From Nostoc paludosum FACHB-159 (GTDB lineage Bacteria > Cyanobacteriota > Cyanobacteriia > Cyanobacteriales > Nostocaceae): a stretch of 64,000 bases of DNA. The translations under genes and the position numbers were made by a program. Numbering within the stretch: the first letter of the stretch is position 1; each line of letters begins with the position of its first letter. Of this stretch, positions 43,619 to 52,505 are shown one piece after another. The notes beneath the pieces were generated by a model. The model had not been told where the DNA came from, did not search any database, and saw nothing but the letters and a program-made list of their open reading frames with translations. The stretch spans positions 1 to 64,000 of the forward strand of contig NZ_JACJTU010000029.1 in assembly GCF_014698835.1 (NCBI RefSeq). Reading direction: 5' to 3'.

Positions 43619-45478
43619 TTGATGAAATTTTTAGATTTGGAGAATCCTGAGGTTAAATTAGCCTCTAAAACTGATAGTAATTTTGTTGACTTAGTAGCAA
43701 CACACCCGCGACCGTTGTTAAAGCGATCGCACTGGCAAACTTTAAATGGGCTGTGGAAATTCGCATTTGATGACCAAGGAAAATGTATCCAACCAGGCGA
43801 TCTTAGCCAGTGGTCTCATCATATACAAGTTCCCTTTGCGCCCGAATCTACCAAAAGTGGGATTGGCGATAACGGTTTTCATGCAAATTGCTGGTACGAG
43901 CGAGAATTTGAAACGCCACCAGGGGATGGGAGATTACTATTACATTTTGGCGCTGTAGACTATCGCGCTCGTGTGTGGATAAACGATAAATATATAGCTG
44001 AGCATGAAGGCGGACACACTTCTTTCTCCTTCGATATTACCCATGCCTTAAATGACAGTGGGACAACAAAGGTAACAGTTTGGGCGCAAGACGACCCCCA
44101 CGACCTGGCCAAACCTCGTGGGAAACAGGATTGGCAGTTGCAACCGCATAGTATTTGGTATCCTCGCACCACTGGTATTTGGCAAACAGTCTGGCTAGAA
44201 CGTGTAGGTGAAACTTATATCGGTAACCTTCGTTGGATTCCCGACTGCGAACGGTGGGAAATTGGGTTTGAAGCTGGGCTGGCTGGGAATTTACCTAGTT
44301 ACGGCGTCCAAATTAAAGTAAAACTCAGCACTGGCGATCGGGTGTTAGCAAGCGATACCTATGAAGTATTCAATGGAGAAATTACCCGCCGCATTGTTCT
44401 GGGCGATCCGGGTATTGACGACTGTCGTAATGAATTACTGTGGAGTCCAGAAAAGCCGACGCTCATAGATGCCCAAATTCAGCTATGGGATAAAGATCGT
44501 CTTTTAGATGAAGTGCAATCTTATACAGCAATGCGGACTGTCAGCATTCAGCGCGATCGCTTTATGCTCAACGGTCGTCCCTACTATCTACGGCTAGTTC
44601 TCGACCAAGGTTATTGGCCTGATACCTTAATGACACCACCCAGTGACGAAGCATTGCGACGTGATGTAGAACTCACAAAAGCTATGGGTTTTAACGGTGT
44701 CCGCAAACACCAAAAAATTGAAGACTCCCGCTTTTTATATTGGGCAGACGTTTTAGGGTTGTTAGTATGGGAGGAGATGCCCAGTGCTTACCGTTTCACG
44801 CCGAAAGCTGTGGAACGCATGACGCGTGAGTGGACGGAAATTATTAAGCGAGATGTCAGCCATCCATGTATTGTGGCGTGGGTGCCATTTAATGAATCCT
44901 GGGGAGTGCCAAATTTAGTGGAGACGGCGGCTCATCGTAACTACGTATTGGCAATGTATCATCTGACCAAGACTCTCGATCCGACTCGCCCGGTAATTGG
45001 TAACGATGGTTGGGAAAGTACGGATACGGACATCCTTGCTATTCACGACTACGAACGCCACCCGGAACGGTTAGCCCATCGCTACAGACCAGATATTCAA
45101 GTATCCGATCTATTTGAGCGTAGCCGTCCTGGGGGACGCATTCTCACCCTCGATAACTATCCCCATCAAGGACAACCAGTGATGTTAACCGAGTTTGGTG
45201 GTATCGCTTATGCACCTCTCGATCGACCTAATGCAGACCGAGCTTGGGGATATGAAAACTGCTCGAATATCTCCGAATTAGAAATGAAATACGCTGCTTT
45301 GCTCAAAACAGTTAATGACATTGAGCTATTTAGCGGATTCTGTTACACACAATTGACTGATACCTTCCAAGAAGCTAACGGTTTATTGTACGGCGATCGC
45401 ACGCCGAAATTTCCCATTGAGGCAATCCGCGCTGCAACTCTCTCAGGACAAGGATTATGTACTCCCACAAGCTGTTAA
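43619..45478 (+). CDS. Glycoside hydrolase family 2 (beta-galactosidase/beta-glucuronidase-like)
   Basis: This is a 619-residue GH2 enzyme that hydrolyses beta-linked sugars, probably beta-galactosides given its position before galT. It has the sugar-binding domain (NGFHANCWYEREFETPP, HEGGHTSFSFDITHAL), an Ig-like domain and a TIM-barrel domain that begins near residue 315. The acid/base glutamate lies in WVPFNESWGVP and the nucleophile in MLTEFGGIAYAP. There is no signal peptide, so it acts in the cytoplasm on imported or internal oligosaccharide. AGGAGG eight bases before the ATG is a strong ribosome-binding site. The reading frame overlaps the start of galT by 22 bp, which indicates translational coupling. 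Confidence 0.92.
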   Translation: MMKFLDLENPEVKLASKTDSNFVDLVATHPRPLLKRSHWQTLNGLWKFAFDDQGKCIQPGDLSQWSHHIQVPFAPESTKSGIGDNGFHANCWYEREFETPPGDGRLLLHFGAVDYRARVWINDKYIAEHEGGHTSFSFDITHALNDSGTTKVTVWAQDDPHDLAKPRGKQDWQLQPHSIWYPRTTGIWQTVWLERVGETYIGNLRWIPDCERWEIGFEAGLAGNLPSYGVQIKVKLSTGDRVLASDTYEVFNGEITRRIVLGDPGIDDCRNELLWSPEKPTLIDAQIQLWDKDRLLDEVQSYTAMRTVSIQRDRFMLNGRPYYLRLVLDQGYWPDTLMTPPSDEALRRDVELTKAMGFNGVRKHQKIEDSRFLYWADVLGLLVWEEMPSAYRFTPKAVERMTREWTEIIKRDVSHPCIVAWVPFNESWGVPNLVETAAHRNYVLAMYHLTKTLDPTRPVIGNDGWESTDTDILAIHDYERHPERLAHRYRPDIQVSDLFERSRPGGRILTLDNYPHQGQPVMLTEFGGIAYAPLDRPNADRAWGYENCSNISELEMKYAALLKTVNDIELFSGFCYTQLTDTFQEANGLLYGDRTPKFPIEAIRAATLSGQGLCTPTSC

Positions 45479-46557
45479 AGCCCGACGGACGCAAACTCAA
45501 GTTATACAGTCGCTACCCAATAAGTGGTCAGTTAGAAGCCCCTAGCCCTAGTAACGAGCCAGTGCAAGCTAATCCCCACCTGCGCTGGCATCCCCTACGG
45601 GGGGAATGGGTAGCTTATGCCAGTCACCGTCAAGGGCGGACATTCATGCCGCCCCCAGAATACAACCCCCTCGCACCTACCACCAACCCGGAGTTCCCAA
45701 CGGAACTACCCCAAGGTAAGTACGATGTGGCAGTGTTCGATAACCGCTTTCCCTCAATGGTTTCCACAGCGAACAATCCACCCGATACCATCGTGGAAAC
45801 GTTACCAGCGAATGGAGCATGTGAGGTAGTAGTTTTTACGCAAGATGCCCGCGCCTCCTTAAGTTCCTTAGAGTTGGATCATCTGGATTTGCTGTTAGAA
45901 GTATGGGGCGATCGCACCCGCGAACTCGGACAAAATCCCCAAATCCAGTACGTCCTGCCCTTTGAAAACAAAGGTGTAGAGGTAGGTGTAACATTGCACC
46001 ATCCCCACGGACAAATTTATGCCTATCCTTTTATACCGCCGGTTCCAGCGCGAATGCTCTCAATGCAGCAGGAGTATTATCAAGAACATCGGCGGGGTTT
46101 ACTGCAAGACTTGATTCTTAAAGAGATTGTAGCTAACCAGCGAATTATATATCAAGATGAGTATGCGATCGCCTTTGTCCCAGTATGCGCTCGTTACCCC
46201 TATGAAGTCTGGATTGCAACAAAAGAGCCAGTTAGTACTTTTATGGATCTGACCCCACAACAACGTTGGGGACTTGCTAAAGCATTAAAAACTGTCACTC
46301 TTAAGTATGACGGCTTGTGGAATCGCCCATTTCCTTACTTGATGGCTTGGTTTGGTGCGCCAACGGACGGTTTACCCCATCCAGAAGCGCATTTACATGC
46401 CCAGTTTTACCCACCATATCGCACAAGCGAAAGGCTGAAATATCTGGCGGGAACCGAACTCGCAGCAGGGATGTTTGCCAATGATGCTTTACCGGAGGAA
46501 AAAGCCAAGGAATTACAAGCTGTGAAGGTGAATATTGAAGAGCCGATTTCGGCATAA
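45457..46557 (+). CDS. galT: Galactose-1-phosphate uridylyltransferase
   Basis: GalT exchanges the UMP group between UDP-glucose and galactose-1-phosphate, the second step of the Leloir pathway. This 366-residue chain carries the active-site histidine motif in LHHPHGQIYAYPFIP (residues ~183-197), the N-terminal HLRWHPLRGEWVAYASHRQ and FDNRFPSMV, and the late HPEAHLHAQFYPP. It begins inside the end of the GH2 gene, so both are probably translated from one transcript. The partner kinase galK lies about 6 kb downstream, beyond the inverted psaB and acetyltransferase genes. This suggests that a former contiguous galactose operon was interrupted or rearranged. Confidence 0.95.
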   Translation: MYSHKLLKPDGRKLKLYSRYPISGQLEAPSPSNEPVQANPHLRWHPLRGEWVAYASHRQGRTFMPPPEYNPLAPTTNPEFPTELPQGKYDVAVFDNRFPSMVSTANNPPDTIVETLPANGACEVVVFTQDARASLSSLELDHLDLLLEVWGDRTRELGQNPQIQYVLPFENKGVEVGVTLHHPHGQIYAYPFIPPVPARMLSMQQEYYQEHRRGLLQDLILKEIVANQRIIYQDEYAIAFVPVCARYPYEVWIATKEPVSTFMDLTPQQRWGLAKALKTVTLKYDGLWNRPFPYLMAWFGAPTDGLPHPEAHLHAQFYPPYRTSERLKYLAGTELAAGMFANDALPEEKAKELQAVKVNIEEPISA

Positions 46558-46847
46558 TTTAAGAGGCAATAGGCAATAGGCAATAGGGGAATCCAAAATT
46601 AGAGGATTTAAATGTTTACCACATCTGTGCAAAAACCGGGAAACCCTCTTTCCCCCAGCCCCCTGCCGTCCTAATTATAAGTATTCAACCGGACATGATA
46701 TCAAATTAGCGGCAAGAAGTCCGATTATTGGGCAACTTCTTTTTGTTGTTGCCTATTGCCTCCTATATCCTCCTATATATAGAAATCCCCCCATAACCTA
46801 ACGGTAAGAGGGGGATGATGGCTAAGGTCAGAAGATTTTTATAGATT
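46558..46847. other. Convergent spacer with AGGCAAT repeats
   Basis: GGCAATA heptamer copies lie at 46563-46589, and the terminator-like hairpin of psaB is at 46785-46816. The rest of this spacer shows nothing recognisable. Confidence 0.6.
46785..46816 (-). terminator. Terminator-like hairpin after psaB
   Basis: ATCCCCC and GGGGGAT pair over seven bases around an 18-base loop. On the minus strand TTTCT follows. It lies about 32 bp beyond the psaB stop codon. Confidence 0.5.
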
Positions 46848-49076
46848 TCAACCAAATTTCCCGGCTGTTGAAGCTATAAGGAATGCTGCGTAAGTAAGGA
46901 CGTAGCCCACTGTGAAGTGAGCTAGACCTACTAACCAACCTTGGACAATGGACAAAGCAACTGGCTTATCTTTCCAATGAACTAAATTAGCCAGTGGAGT
47001 ACGTTCGTGTGCCCAGACTAGAGTTTCAATTAACTCTTGCCAGTAGCCACGCCAGCTAATGAGGAACATGAAACCAGTTGCCCAAACCAGATGTCCAAAG
47101 AGGAACATCCAAGCCCAGACAGATAAATTATTTGTGCCGTAGGGATTGTAACCGTTAATTAACTGAGCGGAGTTAGCCCAGAGGTAATCACGGAACCAAC
47201 CCATGAGGTATGTGGAGTTCTCATTAAATTGAGCGACGTTACCTTGCCAAACACCTAGATGCTTCCAGTGCCAGTAAAAAGTTACCCAGCCAAGGAGATT
47301 TAACATCCAGAACATAGCAAGATAGAAAGACTGTTCCCAAGAGGAAGTTTGGCAAGTACCACCTCGACCAGGGCCATCACAAGGGAAAGTGAAGCCGAAG
47401 TCCTTTTTATCAGGCATCAATTTGGTACCGCGGGCATCCAAGGCACCTTTGACACAAATTAAGGTGGTGGTGTGCAGGCCTAAAGCGATCGCGTGGTGAA
47501 CCAGGAAATCACCAGGGCCAATGGTCAGGAACAAGGAGTTAGTACCGGCGTTAATCGCATCTACCCAATTTGGTAACCAGACGTTACCGTAGTTGGGCCA
47601 AGCTGTATAGGCAATGCTATCTGGGTTAGATAATAAAGTATCCATGCCATACAGCAATTTCCCGTGAGCAGATTGGATGAATTGAGCAAAAACTGGCTCA
47701 ATCAAAATTTGCTTTTCAGGAGTGCCAAAGGCAACCACAACATCATTGTGGACGTATAACCCAAGGGTGTGGAAGCCCAAGAATAGCGACACCCAACTTA
47801 GGTGAGAGATAATCGCTTCTTTGTGCTTGAGTACCCGGTCAAGAACGTTACCTTTGTTTTGCTCTGGGTCGTAGTCTCGTACCCAGAAAATACCCGCATG
47901 GGCGAAGGCACCAATCATCAAGAACCCAGCGATGTACTGGTGATGAGTGTACAATGCCGCCTGTGTTGTGTAGTCCTTAGCTATGAAGGCATAAGGAGGC
48001 AGCGAGTACATGTGCTGTGCTACCAACGACGTAATAGTTCCCAGTGCTGCCAAGTGTATGGATAACTGGAAGTGCAGCGAGTTGTTATAGGTGTCGTACA
48101 ACCCTTGGTGGGGTAAGTTGAACTGGCCTTCAGTTGTGATGCCAAAGAAATTTCTGGCGTTGAGCATTTCTTTGATGCTGTGACCAATTCCGAAGTTGGT
48201 GCGGTACATGTGACCGGCAACGATAAAGATGACTGCGATCGCCAAATGGTGATGAGCGATATCAGTCAGCCATAGTGACTCTGTTTGGGGATGAAAACCA
48301 CCCAAAAAAGTCAGAATTGCCGTTCCTGCACCTTGGGATGTACCAAACACATGCCCTGGTGTATCAGGATTCTGGGCGTATACACCCCAATCACCTCTCC
48401 AGAAAGGTGCTAAACCTGCTGGGTGCGGCAAGGTAGTTAGAAAATTATTCCAACCAACATGAACGCCGCGAGATTCGGGGATAGCAACGTGAACTAGGTG
48501 TCCTGTCCAAGCCAGAGAACTAACACCAAACAAACCTGCTAGGTGGTGATTCAAACGAGGTTCAGCACTCTTGAACCAAGCCAAGCTGGGACGATACTTG
48601 GGTTGCAAGTGTAGCCAACCAGCGAACAAGAAAAATGCAGCTAACAATAGGAGGAAGACTGAACCTTGGTAGAGGTCATTGTTCGTCCGCATCCCAATGG
48701 TGTACCACCAGTGGTAAACACCAGAGTAAGCAATGTTAACAGGATTGGTAGCGCCCCCTTGGGTAAAAGCTTCTACTGCGGGTTTACCAAAGTGGGGGTC
48801 CCAAATCGCGTGGGCGATGGGGCGGATATGCAGCGGATCTTTAATCCACTGTTCAAAGTTACCTTGCCACGCTACGTGGAACAATAGACTAGATGCCCAC
48901 AGAAAAATGATTGCTACGTGACCGAAATGAGTAGCGAAAATCTTTTGGTATAGATTTTCTTCGGTCATGCCATCATGGCTTTCAAAATCATTTCCCGTAG
49001 CGATCGCGTACCAGATCCGACGCGTAGTCGGGTCTTGTGCGAGATCCTGGTTAAATTTAGGATACTTTGTGGCCAT
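46848..49076 (-). CDS. psaB: Solitary photosystem I P700 apoprotein A2 (PsaB)
   Basis: PsaB is one half of the photosystem I reaction-centre heterodimer in the thylakoid. This 742-residue chain keeps the eleven-helix layout, many axial histidines (for example HHLAIAVIFIVAGHMYR), the cluster FX motif FPCDGPGRGGTC near residues 558-569, and the usual end STAGKFG. No psaA gene lies upstream, whereas the normal arrangement is psaA-psaB. This is therefore probably a second, stand-alone paralogue. The segment just after the FX motif reads QTSSWEQSFYLAMFW and appears one residue longer than the canonical form. Several positions (for example CVKGALDARG and LSIHLAALGTI) also differ from what I recall of standard PsaB. 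Expression under special conditions is a plausible but unproved inference. Confidence 0.94.
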   Translation of the reverse strand: MATKYPKFNQDLAQDPTTRRIWYAIATGNDFESHDGMTEENLYQKIFATHFGHVAIIFLWASSLLFHVAWQGNFEQWIKDPLHIRPIAHAIWDPHFGKPAVEAFTQGGATNPVNIAYSGVYHWWYTIGMRTNNDLYQGSVFLLLLAAFFLFAGWLHLQPKYRPSLAWFKSAEPRLNHHLAGLFGVSSLAWTGHLVHVAIPESRGVHVGWNNFLTTLPHPAGLAPFWRGDWGVYAQNPDTPGHVFGTSQGAGTAILTFLGGFHPQTESLWLTDIAHHHLAIAVIFIVAGHMYRTNFGIGHSIKEMLNARNFFGITTEGQFNLPHQGLYDTYNNSLHFQLSIHLAALGTITSLVAQHMYSLPPYAFIAKDYTTQAALYTHHQYIAGFLMIGAFAHAGIFWVRDYDPEQNKGNVLDRVLKHKEAIISHLSWVSLFLGFHTLGLYVHNDVVVAFGTPEKQILIEPVFAQFIQSAHGKLLYGMDTLLSNPDSIAYTAWPNYGNVWLPNWVDAINAGTNSLFLTIGPGDFLVHHAIALGLHTTTLICVKGALDARGTKLMPDKKDFGFTFPCDGPGRGGTCQTSSWEQSFYLAMFWMLNLLGWVTFYWHWKHLGVWQGNVAQFNENSTYLMGWFRDYLWANSAQLINGYNPYGTNNLSVWAWMFLFGHLVWATGFMFLISWRGYWQELIETLVWAHERTPLANLVHWKDKPVALSIVQGWLVGLAHFTVGYVLTYAAFLIASTAGKFG

Positions 49077-49695
49077 GCAATTTAATTACATCTCCATAAA
49101 ACGCTAATCCAAGTTACTAGTTATAGTGAGCCAGTAACTTTTTGCAATTGAATCAGCACCCTTTCAGCCTTAAATTCGAGGTCAATCTAATAGCAAAAGC
49201 TGATGAATATTTAGGGAAAAACATCCTTACAGCAGAATTCAAAAGGAAGCACTGCGTTGGGCAGGTTCCCTAACTTGTACTCCTTTCGGGAAGCCACAGG
49301 TAGTAACTGCCGTTGAGAATTGGTGAGTTCAAAGAGAAGTTCGAGCGCCGACTTCTGGCGATGGAAACTTCGGTGAATAAAACAGGTTTTATACCTGGCT
49401 ACCAGACAAATAGTTGTGTAATTTACTTCCCTTGCAATCTGCTGTAATTCTTGCACTTACATTTTTAGGGGTATGATGCAATTCATTTCTATTACAGTAA
49501 TAAACTAATTAATTAGTACTACTTCCATCTAACTAACGGAGGATATTTATGTTAAATGAACTTGTAGCCTTCAAGACACTCCCAAACCCTCAACACTTAG
49601 CACAATTTCCATGATGATGAGCTTAAATTTTTGTAAACATATGGCATAATCAGAATTTTTTAACAAAAAATTAAACTCAAAATTAGGTTAATTAC
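49077..49695. other. Upstream region of psaB
   Basis: About 620 bp of non-coding DNA on the 5' side of psaB. A repeat-like stretch at 49240-49300 (ACTGCGTTGGGCAGGTTCCC) resembles dispersed Nostoc sequence, and the short minus-strand frame over it was not called. The psaB promoter should lie here, but no clear -35/-10 pair was chosen. Confidence 0.5.
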
Positions 49696-49917
49696 TCAGG
49701 GGTTAATAATTCCGTAGTAAATGGCGACAACAAATAAGAAAGTAGCCAATATAAGCAGGGGAAATCCATAGCGAACTAGTGGATTGGGTAAATCTTGATT
49801 GGTGATTACATTATTCCTTTGTACCTGAGTTATAGGCTCAGATTTGCTGGTTGTTTGAACATTGAAATTCTCAGGTTTATTCTCTGTTTTTGTATTTTCA
49901 GTCTCTTGAGATTTCAT
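49696..49917 (-). CDS. Small single-span membrane protein
   Basis: This is a 73-residue protein. Residues 1-45 are polar and rich in T, E, K and N. A conserved-looking NPLVRYGFP motif and a hydrophobic helix (LLILATFLFVVAIYYGII, residues ~53-70) end the chain. The topology resembles small photosystem-associated subunits or assembly factors with one membrane helix, and it is encoded on the same strand as the solitary psaB, about 620 bp upstream. I do not recognise its family. A GGA triplet 11 bases before the ATG could serve as a weak ribosome-binding site. Confidence 0.65.
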   Translation of the reverse strand: MKSQETENTKTENKPENFNVQTTSKSEPITQVQRNNVITNQDLPNPLVRYGFPLLILATFLFVVAIYYGIINP

Positions 49918-50282
49918 CGGCTTTTTCCATTTTTTTGTAGCTTGCGTACTTTCATAATTCCAAACATTAGCTAACGGCTACATCATTCTTAAGAATTACC
50001 TTACTTCCATGTCGGCTTCGCCTAGAGTAGTTAGTCGATATGAAGTTAATTTGTATCAACTGCATTGAGTAATAATGCACTAAATAAGTCAGCGAGAAAA
50101 ATTCAATAGGAGACCTCTTGCAAAAGTCCTTCTTTGCGTTCTCTTCTCTGCGCCTCTGCCTGATATAAAAAATTATTTATGCAAGAGGTCTAGGGAAATG
50201 CTATTGGCATAGGTATAAATCCCCTGCCAATCCAGTCAAAATAATAATTATTTGACATTTTGCCGCGCGGTTGATGCTGCTA
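49918..50282. other. Intergenic region with MITE-like element
   Basis: A 365-bp spacer whose main feature is the small inverted-repeat element at 50111-50191. Nothing else was recognised. Confidence 0.6.
50111..50191. repeat. 81-bp MITE-like element with AGACCTCTTGCA termini
   Basis: AGACCTCTTGCA (50111-50122) and its exact reverse complement TGCAAGAGGTCT (50180-50191) bound a 57-bp interior containing CTTTGCGTTCTCTTCTCTGC. No reading frame is present. It lies next to the acetyltransferase gene. Confidence 0.9.
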
Positions 50283-51167
50283 TTAATACAGCACAGATGG
50301 TAGAAAAGCCCCTGCTGGTTCGTTATACAGGCCGAGGCTCATTAACGTTGCGGTCTGGGTGACACGCAGGCCATGGTTCAAACACCAACGGAACAAGTCA
50401 GCGTTACGCATCGGAACATAGAAGCCTAACTCAGCGGATGCTGGAGCCGCGGCAATCAGGGCCTTTAAGTCTTCATTGTTCTCGGCGACAGCGTGACCGA
50501 AGAAGCCAATTTCGCTGGTATAGCCCGATACGCGCCCATCACACTCGACAAGCATTGCTGTGCCTCGCCCGATAGCTGCCTTTAGTTCGCCGGCCCTGTC
50601 ATGACCATGAATGCGATCGCAGAGTTGATTACACACAGCAAGGTCGGCCTCAGTCATCAGACGAACGCTACGGCCGGGTATCGTTAAGCTGAGCGGCTTT
50701 CCTTCAAAATTCGCCAATGGTTCGCGCACATCGAAGCCGAGTTTTGTATACAGGGAAAGCGAGCGGCTGTTATGGGCCGCTTGAACGAGTCGCACACCAG
50801 CGTACCGTTTTTCGCGTGCCCGCTGTAAAACATCTTCCATCAGGCGACGACCAACCGAGCGATTTTGTGCAGCTGGGTCTACCGTAGTGGGGCCGACTCC
50901 GGCGATAGTGTCGCCTTCCCACAAAAAGTTGCTGCCGATGACGCGCCCATCAGATGCCTCCGCCACCACCGAATAAACTGCTGGGTCTGCTAAAATTTCG
51001 GTCAACATAGCTGCTCCAAACTCCGCAGAAGGAAAGTCGGGTGCTAAGCCATGCTGTTCGGCAATGGCACGGAATCCTTGATACAGAATTGTGCCACAGG
51101 GAAGTGCATCGTCGGTTCGTCCCGCACGCAGTATCACTGAAAATGTTTGTTCTAATACTTTGTCCAT
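50283..51167 (-). CDS. GNAT-family N-acetyltransferase (two-domain)
   Basis: This is a 294-residue acetyltransferase when started at the ATG at 51167, which has GAAAGG upstream. The frame is open for 40 more codons, but those look non-coding. The first GNAT domain shows the acetyl-CoA site GVGPTTVDPAAQNRSVGRRL and NSRSLSLYTKLGFDVREP (residues ~90-155). A second, degenerate GNAT-like half follows (GRGTAMLVECDGRVSGYTSE). The acceptor is unknown. The gene is clearly richer in G and C (about half or more) than the neighbouring genes, and its downstream side carries a MITE-like element, which suggests horizontal transfer into the sugar locus. Confidence 0.85.
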   Translation of the reverse strand: MDKVLEQTFSVILRAGRTDDALPCGTILYQGFRAIAEQHGLAPDFPSAEFGAAMLTEILADPAVYSVVAEASDGRVIGSNFLWEGDTIAGVGPTTVDPAAQNRSVGRRLMEDVLQRAREKRYAGVRLVQAAHNSRSLSLYTKLGFDVREPLANFEGKPLSLTIPGRSVRLMTEADLAVCNQLCDRIHGHDRAGELKAAIGRGTAMLVECDGRVSGYTSEIGFFGHAVAENNEDLKALIAAAPASAELGFYVPMRNADLFRWCLNHGLRVTQTATLMSLGLYNEPAGAFLPSVLY

Positions 51168-51408
51168 GATGAAAAGCCTTTCAAGTGTTCCTTTCGTAAG
51201 TTTGGGCGAACGGGAGGTCGAACCGAAATCAGGGCAAAAATGGAAATAAATGTTGGGAATGTTTGATTTTTTGTTACCTACAATCAAGTTATACCAATTA
51301 GCAGGTAATTGCGATCGCTACTCCACTATTTTGAATAGCAACCTCAGACAGACGCAGACAGACGTAGATTAACTTGATAATTATCTGTATCTATCTATAG
51401 TTTTTCCT
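51168..51408. other. Divergent spacer with TCTGTATCTATC-type sequence
   Basis: 240-bp spacer between the divergent acetyltransferase and M24 genes. CAGACAGACGCAGACAGACG near 51347-51366 is a short tandem repeat. Promoters for both sides should lie here. Confidence 0.5.
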
Positions 51409-52500
51409 ATGAATGAAGAAGTCTCTAGGAAGTTGGAGTTAATCAGGGAAACATTGCGGGAAAACGAAGCCCAAGGGGTGCGCTTGCGGGGGACAGACTG
51501 GTTTGCTTGGGCGACGGCTGGCGCTTCTAACACCGTGCTGCTTGCTGCTGAAACTGGTGTGGCAGAAGTATTAGTAACTACTGAAGATGCTTGGGTATTA
51601 ACGGATGAAATTGAAGCCCAACGTCTTATAGATGAAGAACTGCCTGCTAATTTTAAGGTGTACGTCAACCCTTGGGCTGATGGTGCTGCTGCGCGTGAGT
51701 CTTTCGTTCGTGATGTAACTGGCGGTGGAAAAACAATTAGCGATCGCCCCATCTGCAATTTAGAAAAGCCATTACCCCCAACTCTACAAACTCATAAACG
51801 GGTAATGATGTCAAGTGAACTAGAGCGATATCGCCAAGTCGGGCAAAAAGCCAGCTTTGCAATGACAGAGGTACTCAAAGCCGCCAAGCCAACTTGGACA
51901 GAATATCAATTAGCGGGTGCAGGTGCAGAGGCGTTATGGGCGAAAGGCTTACATCCAGCGCTGACACTGGTAGCAGGTGAAAGGCGTTTACCACTATACC
52001 GTCATGCTACAGCTACCGGTGAACAGATTGGACGACAAGCGATGTTGGTGTTTTGTGCTAGAGGTTACGGTTTGTATGCAAATCTGACTCGATTTGTTTG
52101 TTTTAGTCAGCTTTCAGGCGAACAAGCCGAATTGCATCGCCATGTTCGTGAAGTAGAAGCAGTAGTTTTGAATTTGTGTCAACCCGGAACCACTCTCGAC
52201 AAAGTTTATCACGCCCTAGCTCAGACTTACGAGCAGCATGGATTTCCTAATGCCATCCGCGAACATCACCAAGGAGGAACCACTGGATATTTAGCACGAG
52301 AAATCGTTGCAAATCCAACTACTACCGATACTTTGACAGAAGGCATTGCTCTTGCTTGGAATCCCAGTTTACCAGGGGCAAAGGTGGAAGATACTTTTGC
52401 GATTCTCAAGGATGGCAAGTTGGAAAATCTGACTTTTGATGCAAATTTTCCTAATGTTGAAGTAGAAGGAAGGTTACGCCCTGTACCTTTGTACAATTAA
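51409..52500 (+). CDS. M24-family peptidase-fold protein with degenerate metal site
   Basis: This 363-residue protein has the creatinase/aminopeptidase-P architecture: an N-terminal domain (residues ~1-130) and a pita-bread C-terminal domain. Active M24 enzymes bind two metals through D, D, H, E and E. The segment that should read DxGxxxxGYxxDxTR reads FCARGYGLYANLTRF, so both aspartates appear lost. HHQGGTTGY keeps the histidine. The first glutamate position reads LAWNPSLPG, with N in place of E, and only the last one (KVEDTF) is kept. The protein is therefore probably not a classical metallopeptidase. It may bind a ligand or use a creatinase-like metal-free mechanism. Its stop codon is five bases before galK, which implies joint translation. 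Confidence 0.85.
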   Translation: MNEEVSRKLELIRETLRENEAQGVRLRGTDWFAWATAGASNTVLLAAETGVAEVLVTTEDAWVLTDEIEAQRLIDEELPANFKVYVNPWADGAAARESFVRDVTGGGKTISDRPICNLEKPLPPTLQTHKRVMMSSELERYRQVGQKASFAMTEVLKAAKPTWTEYQLAGAGAEALWAKGLHPALTLVAGERRLPLYRHATATGEQIGRQAMLVFCARGYGLYANLTRFVCFSQLSGEQAELHRHVREVEAVVLNLCQPGTTLDKVYHALAQTYEQHGFPNAIREHHQGGTTGYLAREIVANPTTTDTLTEGIALAWNPSLPGAKVEDTFAILKDGKLENLTFDANFPNVEVEGRLRPVPLYN

Positions 52501-52505
52501 AAATT

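Noticed and set aside
49211..49456. Minus-strand 81-codon frame upstream of psaB
   Set aside because: Much of it is dispersed repeat sequence, and such translations recur wherever the repeat is found.
51168..51287. Forty-codon N-terminal extension of the acetyltransferase
   Set aside because: The extension has non-coding character, and GAAAGG precedes the internal ATG at 51167.
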